From assembly GCA_002371895.1 (NCBI GenBank), contig DFHM01000016.1, positions 232-27,056 of the forward strand: a DNA stretch of 26,825 nucleotides. Reading direction: 5' to 3'. This document shows, one piece after another, positions 1 to 5,762 of the stretch. The position numbers and the translations under genes were made by a program. Within the stretch, counting starts at the first letter, position 1. Each line of letters begins with the position of its first letter. The notes under the pieces were generated by a model. It ran no database searches. It saw only the letters and a list, made by a program, of their open reading frames with translations, and had not been told where the DNA came from. Source of the DNA: Candidatus Saccharibacteria bacterium UBA3723. GTDB lineage: Bacteria > Patescibacteriota > Saccharimonadia > Saccharimonadales > Saccharimonadaceae.

Positions 1-511
1 TACTGTTGCTACTGGTCGTATCGAACAGGGTACCGTACACATCAACGACGAAGTCGAAATCGTTGGTCTTAAAGACACTCAGAAATCCGTTGTTACCGGT
101 ATCGAGGCCTTCCACAAGACTCTCGATCAGGGTCAAGCTGGCGATAACGCTGGTCTTCTCCTCCGCGGTATTGAACGCGATCAGATTGAGCGTGGTCAGG
201 TAATTGCTGCCCCTGGCTCCATTACCCCACATACCGAATTCGAAGGTCAGGTATACATCCTTAAGAAGGAAGAAGGCGGTCGCCATACACCATTCCAGAA
301 TGGTTACAAGCCACAGTTCTACTTCCGCACCACCGATGTTACCGGCGAAGTTGAGCTTCCAAAGGATAAGGAAATCGTCATGCCTGGCGATACCGTAACC
401 TTCAGCGTAAAGCTTCAAGCTCCAATCGCTATGAACGACAACGACCGCTTCGCAATCCGCGAAGGTGGCCGCACCGTAGGTTCTGGTGTTGTTACTAAGA
501 TTATCAAATAA
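1..511 (+). CDS. tuf: Elongation factor Tu, C-terminal part (5' end outside window)
   Basis: EF-Tu carries aminoacyl-tRNA to the ribosome as a GTP complex in the cytoplasm. The open frame runs from base 2 to TAA at 509-511, giving 169 residues. It reads TVATGRIEQGTV, the start of beta-barrel domain 2, then GLLLRGIERDQIERGQV, and the domain 3 stretch with FYFRTTDVTG, MPGDTV and FAIREGGRTVGSGVV. The GTPase domain with its P-loop lies upstream of the window. The gene ends before a strong intrinsic terminator. tuf normally precedes rpsJ directly; here about 2.6 kb of other genes lie between them. The identity is certain; only the 5' end is missing. Confidence 0.98.
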   Translation, partial: TVATGRIEQGTVHINDEVEIVGLKDTQKSVVTGIEAFHKTLDQGQAGDNAGLLLRGIERDQIERGQVIAAPGSITPHTEFEGQVYILKKEEGGRHTPFQNGYKPQFYFRTTDVTGEVELPKDKEIVMPGDTVTFSVKLQAPIAMNDNDRFAIREGGRTVGSGVVTKIIK

Positions 512-528
512 TTGATATCTTAATACAG

Positions 529-560
529 AATATCTCCTCGGAAACGGGGAGATATTTTTT
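529..560 (+). terminator. Intrinsic terminator of tuf
   Basis: AATATCTCC at 529-537 pairs with GGAGATATT at 548-556. The stem extends inward (T538-G547, C539-G546, G540-C545) to close a GAAA tetraloop at 541-544. A T run follows at 555-560. It ends tuf transcription 18 bases after the stop. Confidence 0.92.
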
Positions 561-574
561 AAGCCAGCAGAGTG

Positions 575-603
575 TTGACAAAACACGAAATCATTGATAT
601 AAT
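575..603 (+). promoter_or_regulatory. Consensus sigma-70-type promoter for the nucleotidyltransferase gene
   Basis: TTGACA at 575-580 and TATAAT at 598-603 are separated by 17 bases, a perfect match to the housekeeping consensus. Transcription should start near 609-611, exactly where a hairpin begins, about 95 bases before the ATG. Confidence 0.88.
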
Positions 604-610
604 ATAAAAA

Positions 611-650
611 TAGTCGTAAATCCAACGACATTTTTTGTGTCCTACGACTA
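611..650 (+). promoter_or_regulatory. 5'-terminal hairpin of the mRNA leader
   Basis: TAGTCGTA at 611-618 is the exact reverse complement of TACGACTA at 643-650. The loop of 24 bases contains CGACA and TGTGTC, which may pair weakly. The stem begins at the predicted transcription start, so it would form a 5'-end cap structure. A similar arrangement precedes the gene at 13333. The perfect arms are visible in the sequence; a role in mRNA stability or control is inferred. Confidence 0.6.
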
Positions 651-704
651 AATTGCACTTTCACAACCTACAGATTCTTCAATCACAGAAAGGGAGGGTT
701 TCAT

Positions 705-1973
705 ATGATTGAAAAAGAAAAAGATGAAGCTAAAAATTCTCAGCTCTGCCTGCTCGTAATTGCAGGCGGACAAGGCACCAGACTGTGGCCCATCAGCCAC
801 AAAGACTGCCCGAAGCAGTTCACGTTGGTTAATCCCAACGAAACTTTCATCCAGGCGACCGTAAAACGGTATTATGAAGTCGGCGTAAAGCCCGAGAACG
901 TATATGTTGTCGTAACGAACGAGAAGCAGCATGCTCTCGCAGTCGAACAGCTCTGCGGTCTTGGCGTGATCGAGCCGAACATCGTAAAATTACCGTCAAG
1001 ATATGGTTATGCCGGTTGCATGTCCAAAGGCGCTGATTTCATCGGCAAATACTGCAAAAACGCAGTTATCATCAACACTCCTGCGGATCAGTACATCGAC
1101 ATGACCGGCGAAAGCCGCACAGGCTTTATCGAGGTAATGAACACGGCCATCACGAATGCTTCTTCCGGCGTACCGACAATCGTCGGCCTCGAAGGAATCG
1201 AGCGTGATGCCTACCGTGGTCTTGGCCACGCATGTTTCGATCGGAATTCCGAAGGGAAGTGCCGTCCCGTGACGCACTTCATCGAAAAACCGAAGGACGA
1301 CGAGCTCATCGACGATATGATCCGCGGCAAATACTCCGCCGCCAACACAGGTATCAACGTTTGGCGTCTTCAGGATATCAAGAAGGCATCAAAAAACCTC
1401 AACTTCAAACGCGAAGTTCCCACAGAGACGCTCATGGGTCAGTTCAAAGATAAACTCCAGGTCGCCATCGGCAAATTCAGCTGGAAGGATTGCGGAACAC
1501 TCAAGTCTCTGCTTGATATCACCCCGAAGACCGGCAAACATCACAACAACGCCATCCTTGGCAAAGGAAACTTTATCGCCAAGAGAGACAACTGCAGAAA
1601 TACACTGTTATATACGGTGGAAGGTCTTGAGCTTTATGGCTGCAACCTCCGCGACGTATCCGTGGTCGTCAACCCGATTGGCGAAATCACATACTTAGTA
1701 GTCGTTGCCCATAAGTACGCGCAGGAAGTTAAGGAACTGGTCGACAAGTTCAAGGATAATGAGAAGTGGCTCCAGGAAAGCTACACATTGTATGGTCAGA
1801 ACAACTTCGTCATGCCGAGCAACATCTCTCATGAATTCCGCTATGGTTTCGTTGGAGTCAGCAACATGTGCGTCTCCACCACCAAACTGGCAGAAGTCGT
1901 CGATGATGCCGGCCGCATTATCTCCGCTGGACGTACGATCGTTCAGGTTTCCTACAACGAAAAAGCTGTCTAA
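705..1973 (+). CDS. Mannose-1-phosphate guanylyltransferase-like sugar nucleotidyltransferase
   Basis: Predicted to join a sugar 1-phosphate and an NTP into an NDP-sugar, probably GDP-mannose, in the cytoplasm. Of 422 residues, 20-39 carry the pyrophosphorylase signature AGGQGTRLWPISHKDCPKQF. NTPADQYI (124-131) stands at the usual P-D-H position, FIEKP is at 192-196, NTGINVW at 214-220 and WKDCG at 260-264. The C-terminal third resembles the region that follows the catalytic domain in GDP-mannose pyrophosphorylases. ATG 705 follows an AGGGAGGG ribosome site at 691-698. The gene is monocistronic, between its own promoter and terminator. Proline codons are often CCG or CCC, unlike the CCA-rich ribosomal genes, which suggests separate origin or different expression. 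Exact sugar and nucleotide specificity is uncertain. Confidence 0.82.
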   Translation: MIEKEKDEAKNSQLCLLVIAGGQGTRLWPISHKDCPKQFTLVNPNETFIQATVKRYYEVGVKPENVYVVVTNEKQHALAVEQLCGLGVIEPNIVKLPSRYGYAGCMSKGADFIGKYCKNAVIINTPADQYIDMTGESRTGFIEVMNTAITNASSGVPTIVGLEGIERDAYRGLGHACFDRNSEGKCRPVTHFIEKPKDDELIDDMIRGKYSAANTGINVWRLQDIKKASKNLNFKREVPTETLMGQFKDKLQVAIGKFSWKDCGTLKSLLDITPKTGKHHNNAILGKGNFIAKRDNCRNTLLYTVEGLELYGCNLRDVSVVVNPIGEITYLVVVAHKYAQEVKELVDKFKDNEKWLQESYTLYGQNNFVMPSNISHEFRYGFVGVSNMCVSTTKLAEVVDDAGRIISAGRTIVQVSYNEKAV

Positions 1974-2006
1974 CATCAACCCAAGAATCTGTACGTTGAA
2001 CGCTCT

Positions 2007-2033
2007 TCCCCTGGGTCCGCCCAGGGGATTTTT
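2007..2033 (+). terminator. Intrinsic terminator after the nucleotidyltransferase gene
   Basis: TCCCCTGGG (2007-2015) and CCCAGGGGA (2020-2028) form a 9-bp GC-rich stem around a TCCG tetraloop, followed by five T residues. Confidence 0.93.
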
Positions 2034-2066
2034 CAACCAAAAAATCGCACTAAGATAAGTGGGGCC

Positions 2067-2480
2067 TCATAATGCTAGATTTGCACAAAAAAGCGCAGCC
2101 CCCACGATGGCACAAATTAATCCAACTATAGCGCACTCTTTATATTCTTCCGGCTTACCCTCTATATAATAATTCTCCGGATTAGCTGGATCGATATAGA
2201 ACCTTCGTTCGTCGCCCTTTTTAGACATGGACTCCATCAGAAGTATGTCACTAAATTCATACCTTTTATTCTTGTAATTAGCTTCATAAACAGGCATTTT
2301 ATTAAGACTATCATAGCCATGCGCCATCTTATAATTAACGCATCTCGCGACGATAGGAATATAGTTTGATTTTTTGCTAAAACTCTTAAAAGTTAAAATC
2401 CCTAATAACAATAAGGTAAAGCCCAACAAAAGAAAAAGGACACTACCGACAATAAGTATCGTAGATAAATCTTCGATCAT
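2067..2480 (-). CDS. Two-helix membrane protein, DUF3592-like
   Basis: A 137-residue protein with a membrane helix at about 7-31 and another at about 116-137, enclosing a soluble segment of some 80 residues. That segment contains VARCV (44-48), MPVYEANYKNKRYEF and YIDPANPENYY (95-105). The pattern of an extracytoplasmic beta domain ending in a Y-x-D/N-P-x-N-P motif resembles DUF3592. The function is unknown. It is paralogous to the divergent neighbour at 2533. It has no Shine-Dalgarno; the ATG lies six bases after a TGCTAAAAT element, so the mRNA is probably leaderless. It ends in TGA, unlike almost every other gene here, and no terminator hairpin is visible after it. Confidence 0.75.
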   Translation of the reverse strand: MIEDLSTILIVGSVLFLLLGFTLLLLGILTFKSFSKKSNYIPIVARCVNYKMAHGYDSLNKMPVYEANYKNKRYEFSDILLMESMSKKGDERRFYIDPANPENYYIEGKPEEYKECAIVGLICAIVGAALFCANLAL

Positions 2481-2486
2481 GCCTAA

Positions 2487-2495
2487 ATTTTAGCA
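2487..2495 (-). promoter_or_regulatory. Extended -10 promoter, predicted leaderless start
   Basis: On the minus strand the sequence is TGC-TAAAAT, then TTAGGC, then the ATG at 2480. An extended -10 placed six bases before the start codon puts +1 at or beside the A of ATG. No -35 consensus and no ribosome site are visible. Confidence 0.65.
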
Positions 2496-2517
2496 CAGAA
2501 GCGCCCGTAAGAGTTTA

Positions 2518-2526
2518 TGCTAATAT
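2518..2526 (+). promoter_or_regulatory. Extended -10 promoter, predicted leaderless start
   Basis: TGC-TAATAT at 2518-2526 is followed by AAAGAT and the ATG at 2533. The spacing matches the divergent promoter at 2487-2495. The overlapping TATAAA at 2524-2529 is less likely because it would put +1 inside the gene. Confidence 0.65.
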
Positions 2527-2532
2527 AAAGAT

Positions 2533-3030
2533 ATGGACGAACAAATCGAAGAACTTTTGCCGTTTATTGCCTTTGGAACATTTTCTGCTATTATCGGCTT
2601 ATTTATATTCATAAATACTCTAAGAGGACGCGCAAGAGCCCGCAAAAACTGCACAGTACCGGTTGTTGCGCGTTGCGTACGTATCTCTGATGGCTCAGAA
2701 TTTTATAAAGATCCTACCGAGCCGATTGACGCAGATGAAGCGCAAGAACACGAAATAGAACGAGGTGAGACCGTCGCACCCATCTTCGAAATTGATTACT
2801 GCGGCCAAACAATCGAATTAGAGCCAAAAATGTACTCTAATATCTGCGATACTCAGGTTGGAGAAGTTAGAAATATGTACGTCAACCCCGCAAACCCAAA
2901 GGAATATTACGACCCAAAGGCCGAAAGGTCTTTAGTGGGCATTATCGAGCTATTAGGAGCCTTCGGTTTTATCGTATTCGGCATACTGTTTGCCACCCTT
3001 CCGGTCGTCCTCACACTTGCTGGATTCTAG
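2533..3030 (+). CDS. Two-helix membrane protein, DUF3592-like paralog
   Basis: A 165-residue protein with membrane helices at about 8-29 and 135-160. The middle part holds VARCV (45-49), an acidic stretch at about 58-80, then VAPIFEIDYCGQTIELEP and YVNPANPKEYYD (116-127). The same landmarks occur in the same order in the gene at 2067-2480, so the two are diverged paralogs transcribed back to back from a 52-bp gap. The acidic insertion explains the greater length. Function unknown; the family assignment to DUF3592 is by pattern only. Translation probably starts on a leaderless mRNA, since no Shine-Dalgarno precedes ATG 2533. Confidence 0.78.
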   Translation: MDEQIEELLPFIAFGTFSAIIGLFIFINTLRGRARARKNCTVPVVARCVRISDGSEFYKDPTEPIDADEAQEHEIERGETVAPIFEIDYCGQTIELEPKMYSNICDTQVGEVRNMYVNPANPKEYYDPKAERSLVGIIELLGAFGFIVFGILFATLPVVLTLAGF

Positions 3031-3039
3031 GCAACCTCC

Positions 3040-3068
3040 TTGACGAACAAAGCATATTTTGGTATAAC
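3040..3068 (+). promoter_or_regulatory. Promoter of rpsJ
   Basis: TTGACG at 3040-3045 and TATAAC at 3063-3068 are separated by 17 bases. The expected transcript start near 3075 leaves a leader of about 87 bases before rpsJ. Confidence 0.82.
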
Positions 3069-3089
3069 ATAAACACAAATTAATAATAG

Positions 3090-3143
3090 TTTCGTAAAAA
3101 CTCATGGACTGCGCGTCTAGCTGCAATCTGAGGTTATACGAAA
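3090..3143 (+). promoter_or_regulatory. Structured 5' leader of rpsJ
   Basis: TTTCGTA (3090-3096) pairs with TACGAAA (3137-3143). Inside it, ACTCA (3100-3104) pairs with TGAG-g-T (3129-3134, one bulged G). A GC-rich apical part at 3105-3128 can form a short GAC/GTC stem. The hairpin ends just before the purine-rich ribosome site AGAAAGGAA. Ribosomal genes are often autoregulated through such leaders; that role is inferred here and I do not recognise a known leader family. Confidence 0.55.
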
Positions 3144-3161
3144 AGCAGAAAGGAATAACAA

Positions 3162-3482
3162 ATGGCAGACAAAGCCGAGGGTCTAAAGATCCGTATTCGC
3201 CTCAAGGCCTACGATCATCGTTTGATCGACCAGAGCGCAAAGCAAATCGTTGACACCGCTATTCGCACCGGTGCTCAGGTAAGTGGTCCAGTACCTCTTC
3301 CAACCAAGCGCTCTACCTTTACCGTAGTAAAGAGCCCACACGTCTACAAGACCGGTGGTGAGGCTTTCGAAATGAAGGTTCACAAGCGCCTTATCGACGT
3401 TATCAACGCTACCCCAAAGACGATTGATGCACTTCAAAATCTCTCTTTGCCAGCAGGCGTCGATGCAGAAATCAAGATGTAA
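3162..3482 (+). CDS. rpsJ: Small ribosomal subunit protein uS10
   Basis: S10 is part of the 30S head and, as NusE, can join transcription antitermination complexes. The 106 residues cover the whole family: IRIRLKAYDHRLIDQSA near the N-terminus, GPVPLPTKRSTFTVVKSPHV in the middle loop, and MKVHKRLIDVINAT near the C-terminus. ATG 3162 follows AGAAAGGAA. Unlike the usual arrangement in which S10 leads the S10 operon, it is here a single-gene unit with its own promoter, structured leader and terminator. L3 starts about 700 bases downstream behind a separate promoter, so S10 supply is uncoupled from the other S10-operon proteins. Confidence 0.98.
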   Translation: MADKAEGLKIRIRLKAYDHRLIDQSAKQIVDTAIRTGAQVSGPVPLPTKRSTFTVVKSPHVYKTGGEAFEMKVHKRLIDVINATPKTIDALQNLSLPAGVDAEIKM

Positions 3483-3497
3483 TTAAGACATCACAAG

Positions 3498-3525
3498 AAG
3501 CCACTCCAACATGGGTGGCTTTTTT
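3498..3525 (+). terminator. Intrinsic terminator of rpsJ
   Basis: AAGCCAC (3498-3504) pairs with GTGGCTT (3515-3521), with an inner CCA/TGG helix around ACA. A T run follows to 3525. Confidence 0.92.
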
Positions 3526-3532
3526 GTATCAA

Positions 3533-3561
3533 TTGACTATTTATGAAATATATGGTATAAT
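3533..3561 (+). promoter_or_regulatory. Promoter of the 122-residue orphan gene
   Basis: TTGACT at 3533-3538 and TATAAT at 3556-3561 have a 17-base spacer. The promoter begins only eight bases after the rpsJ terminator T run. Confidence 0.87.
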
Positions 3562-3614
3562 GTAATAATCATTCGTCGAATCGCAACCGACACGCACTTT
3601 TGGAGGATAGAAAT

Positions 3615-3983
3615 ATGTATAATCTGCAATTCGTAAAAATGAATGCCGAGAAAATCATTAAACTGCTCGACGAGAATCAGGCAGAAAATGAGCGTCGCGT
3701 CTGGGCTTTCTCGAAACGCTTCGAAAAGCGAATCGTCATTATGCTCAGACTAAAACGCCACCTCGAGAGCTGCGCCTACTGGGCAAAAGGCACCAGCGAC
3801 AGTGATCGCGCCACTTTGCTCATGAAAGACCTGGAGAGCCTGATCTCGACGTTCTTGGATATCGCAGAGATGCAACCGGCCTGCAAAAAATACAACAGGG
3901 CTCGTCCCAGTATGGTCGAGCAAAACAAGACCTGGTTCAATCTGATCGACAGAATCTACGAATTCGCGCACTTCTTTGGCTAA
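3615..3983 (+). CDS. Hypothetical small helical protein
   Basis: A 122-residue protein of unknown function. ATG 3615 is chosen because GGAGGAT (3602-3608) sits at the right distance; a TTG at 3600 would place this ribosome site inside the gene. There is no signal peptide or membrane segment. The sequence is rich in charged and hydrophobic residues in helical spacing (KIIKLLDENQAENERRVW, RIVIMLRLKRHLESC, LLMKDLESLISTFLDIAEM) and looks all-alpha and cytoplasmic. Two cysteines are present, with no metal motif. The gene is monocistronic with a consensus promoter and a GC-rich terminator, lodged between rpsJ and rplC. The frame is convincing; I do not recognise the family. Confidence 0.8.
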   Translation: MYNLQFVKMNAEKIIKLLDENQAENERRVWAFSKRFEKRIVIMLRLKRHLESCAYWAKGTSDSDRATLLMKDLESLISTFLDIAEMQPACKKYNRARPSMVEQNKTWFNLIDRIYEFAHFFG

Positions 3984-4010
3984 AGCCAGCAAAATCTATC
4001 CGCATACCCC

Positions 4011-4030
4011 GCCCCCGCATGGGGGCTTTT
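4011..4030 (+). terminator. Intrinsic terminator after the orphan gene
   Basis: GCCCCC (4011-4016) and GGGGGC (4021-4026) form a six-bp GC stem with a GCAT loop, followed by TTTT. Confidence 0.9.
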
Positions 4031-4047
4031 AAATACCTTAAAAATGT

Positions 4048-4077
4048 TTGACAAAAAGAGGTCGCTTGTGCTATAAT
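4048..4077 (+). promoter_or_regulatory. Promoter of the L3-S8 operon
   Basis: TTGACA at 4048-4053 and TATAAT at 4072-4077, spacer 18 bases, both boxes perfect. Transcription should start near 4084, giving a leader of about 107 bases. The operon behind it has 15 ribosomal protein genes and no visible internal terminator until 10786. Confidence 0.9.
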
Positions 4078-4094
4078 ACGTCTCGTATATTATC

Positions 4095-4169
4095 AAAATA
4101 ACGTCACATTGGCGCAAGAGGTACGGTCCGGTTGAGAGTCCGGATACCACTCATAAGCCAAGTGATTTT
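4095..4169 (+). promoter_or_regulatory. Long hairpin leader upstream of rplC
   Basis: Almost the whole leader folds as one interrupted stem. AAAAT (4095-4099) pairs with ATTTT (4165-4169). CAC (4105-4107) pairs with GTG (4162-4164), TTGGC (4109-4113) with GCCAA (4157-4161), GAG (4118-4120) with CTC (4150-4152), GTA (4121-4123) with TAC (4145-4147), and TCCGG (4127-4131) with CCGGA (4140-4144). The apical loop is TTGAGAGT, and a GCAA/ATAA internal loop lies between the lower helices. A ribosome site GGGAAAGGA follows at 4173-4181. The form suits a ribosomal protein binding site for operon autoregulation. No known leader family is recognised; the role is inferred. Confidence 0.65.
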
Positions 4170-4190
4170 AATGGGAAAGGACGCCCACAG

Positions 4191-4811
4191 ATGAAAATCA
4201 TCCTCGGCACCAAGATTGGTATGACCCAGATCATCGGTGAAGACGGTGTAGTTACCCCTGTAACTATCCTTCAAGCCGGCCCATGCACTGTGACTCAGAC
4301 TAAGTCTGTCGAAACCGACGGCTATAGCGCAGTTCAATTGGCATATGGTCAGGGTAAGAATCTGAGCAAGGCCGTGTCCGGACACGTTAAAAAATCCGGA
4401 AAAGATATCAACCCTAAACACATTCGTGAATTCCGCGTCGAGAATATCCCAGAAGACGTCACGCTTGGTAGCGAAATCACCGTCGCCAACTTTACCCTTG
4501 GCGATAAGGTCCAAGTTACAGGTACGAGCAAAGGTAAGGGCTTTGCAGGTACCGTCAAGCGCCACAACTTCCAGGAATCTCGTAATACACACGGTTTCAA
4601 AGGCGACATCCGCAAAGTTGGTTCCATCGGTTCCATGTATCCACAGAAAGTCTTCAAGGGCAAGAAGATGGCTGGCCGCATGGGTCATGATCGCGTAACC
4701 GTAAAGAACTTGGTTGTCTCCTACATCGACACCGATCACAACCTTATTGGTCTCAAAGGCGCTGTGCCTGGTCCAAACAAAGGTCTAGTAATGGTGGAGG
4801 GAAAGGACTAA
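4191..4811 (+). CDS. rplC: Large ribosomal subunit protein uL3
   Basis: L3 binds 23S rRNA near the peptidyl transferase centre and helps start 50S assembly. The 206 residues begin MKIILGTKIGMTQI. The central finger is present (TGTSKGKGFAGTVKRHNF, then KVFKGKKMAGRMGHDRVTVKNL). In E. coli the loop reads GSIGQN and the Gln is methylated by PrmB; here it is GSIGSM, so that Gln is missing. It is the first gene of the L3-S8 operon, preceded by a structured leader. rplD follows after one base. Start codon and ribosome site are unambiguous. Confidence 0.98.
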   Translation: MKIILGTKIGMTQIIGEDGVVTPVTILQAGPCTVTQTKSVETDGYSAVQLAYGQGKNLSKAVSGHVKKSGKDINPKHIREFRVENIPEDVTLGSEITVANFTLGDKVQVTGTSKGKGFAGTVKRHNFQESRNTHGFKGDIRKVGSIGSMYPQKVFKGKKMAGRMGHDRVTVKNLVVSYIDTDHNLIGLKGAVPGPNKGLVMVEGKD

Positions 4812-4812
4812 T

Positions 4813-5415
4813 ATGGCAGAAGCAAAATTGAATAAAGACGTATTTGGTCTTTCCGTAGACAATCACGAATTAGTCAAATTAGCTTACGATGCGTATCTAG
4901 CTAACTCCCGCAGCTCTCACGCTAAAACTCTCAAACGTGGTGAAGTTCGCGGCGGTGGCAAGAAACCTTGGAAGCAAAAAGGTACTGGTCGCGCACGCTT
5001 TGGCTCGACTCGTAACCCTATCTGGCGTCACGGTGGCGTAGCCTTTGGTCGTACTGGCGAAGAAAACTTCACCAAGAAGATCAGCAAGAGCGCAAAACTC
5101 CAGGCCGTTCGCCAAGCTTTGTCTATGAAGAATGCAGACAAGGCCGTAAAGACCGTAGCAAGCTTTGACGCAAAGAGTGGCAAGACCGCCGATGCAGTCA
5201 AAGAACTCAAACTCGAAGCAAAGAAGAACTATCTCATCGTAGTTCCAGAGAAAACCGAAAACATCCTTCGCGCAACCAACAACATTGCAAACGCAAAGGT
5301 TGTTCGCCCAACTTATCTCAATGTCTTCGATATTCTTAACGCAGACGAAATCATCATCGTCGAAACAGCTTTAACAACCATCAATGAATGGTTGCTCGGA
5401 AAGGAGAACGCATAA
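4813..5415 (+). CDS. rplD: Large ribosomal subunit protein uL4
   Basis: L4 lines the peptide exit tunnel through a long loop. The 200 residues show this loop at about 43-80: RGEVRGGGKKPWKQKGTGRA, then RFGSTRNPIWRHGGVAFG. The globular part ends with YLNVFDILNADEIIIVETAL. In some proteobacteria L4 represses its own operon by binding the leader mRNA, so L4 is one candidate ligand for the hairpin at 4095-4169; that is inference. The gene starts one base after rplC (GGAGGGAAAGGAC serves as ribosome site), and its stop overlaps the rplW start as TAATG. Confidence 0.98.
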   Translation: MAEAKLNKDVFGLSVDNHELVKLAYDAYLANSRSSHAKTLKRGEVRGGGKKPWKQKGTGRARFGSTRNPIWRHGGVAFGRTGEENFTKKISKSAKLQAVRQALSMKNADKAVKTVASFDAKSGKTADAVKELKLEAKKNYLIVVPEKTENILRATNNIANAKVVRPTYLNVFDILNADEIIIVETALTTINEWLLGKENA

Positions 5416-5762
5416 TGTTAGTTCGCCCAATTCAAACCGAAAAAGCTTACCGTGAAGAAACCAAGCGCGCTTACATGTTTATCGTTCCAGCGAGCGCAAG
5501 CAAGCAAGCTGTCGCAAAGCAAGTTTCCGAACAATACAATGTAACAGTTACTTCCGTACGCGTAGTACTCCGCAAAGGCAAAGCTACCAAGTTTAGCCGC
5601 GGTCGCCACGCATATCCTGGTACAACCTATCGCCAAGACAAGAAGATCGCTTACGTCACCCTCAAAGAAGGCGACAAGATCAAGGTATTTGACGAAGAAC
5701 CAGTCGAAGAAGCAACTGATAAAAAAGCTGATAAAAAGGCCGACAAGAAAGGAGATAAATAA
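5415..5762 (+). CDS. rplW: Large ribosomal subunit protein uL23
   Basis: L23 sits at the tunnel exit, where signal recognition particle and trigger factor dock. ATG 5415 is chosen because AAGGAG (5401-5406) precedes it and the product starts MLVRPIQTEKAYREE, the family N-terminus; an upstream ATG at 5388 would overlap the end of rplD. The 115-residue body contains VRVVLRKGKATKFSRGRHAY. It ends in a low-complexity tail, TDKKADKKADKKGDK, in which the last codons also provide the AAAGGAG ribosome site for rplB. It overlaps both neighbours by one base. Confidence 0.97.
   Translation: MLVRPIQTEKAYREETKRAYMFIVPASASKQAVAKQVSEQYNVTVTSVRVVLRKGKATKFSRGRHAYPGTTYRQDKKIAYVTLKEGDKIKVFDEEPVEEATDKKADKKADKKGDK

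Noticed and set aside
2067..2480. Recoded UGA (code 25, as in Gracilibacteria)
   Set aside because: The gene at 2067 plausibly ends at TGA just after its last helix, and no conserved gene here contains in-frame TGA.
3600..3617. TTG start at 3600 for the 122-residue protein
   Set aside because: It would put the strong GGAGGAT ribosome site inside the coding region; ATG 3615 is ideally spaced.
4104..4739. Long minus-strand frame opposite rplC
   Set aside because: It is the shadow of a conserved gene, has no ribosome site or recognisable domain, and would cross the leader hairpin.
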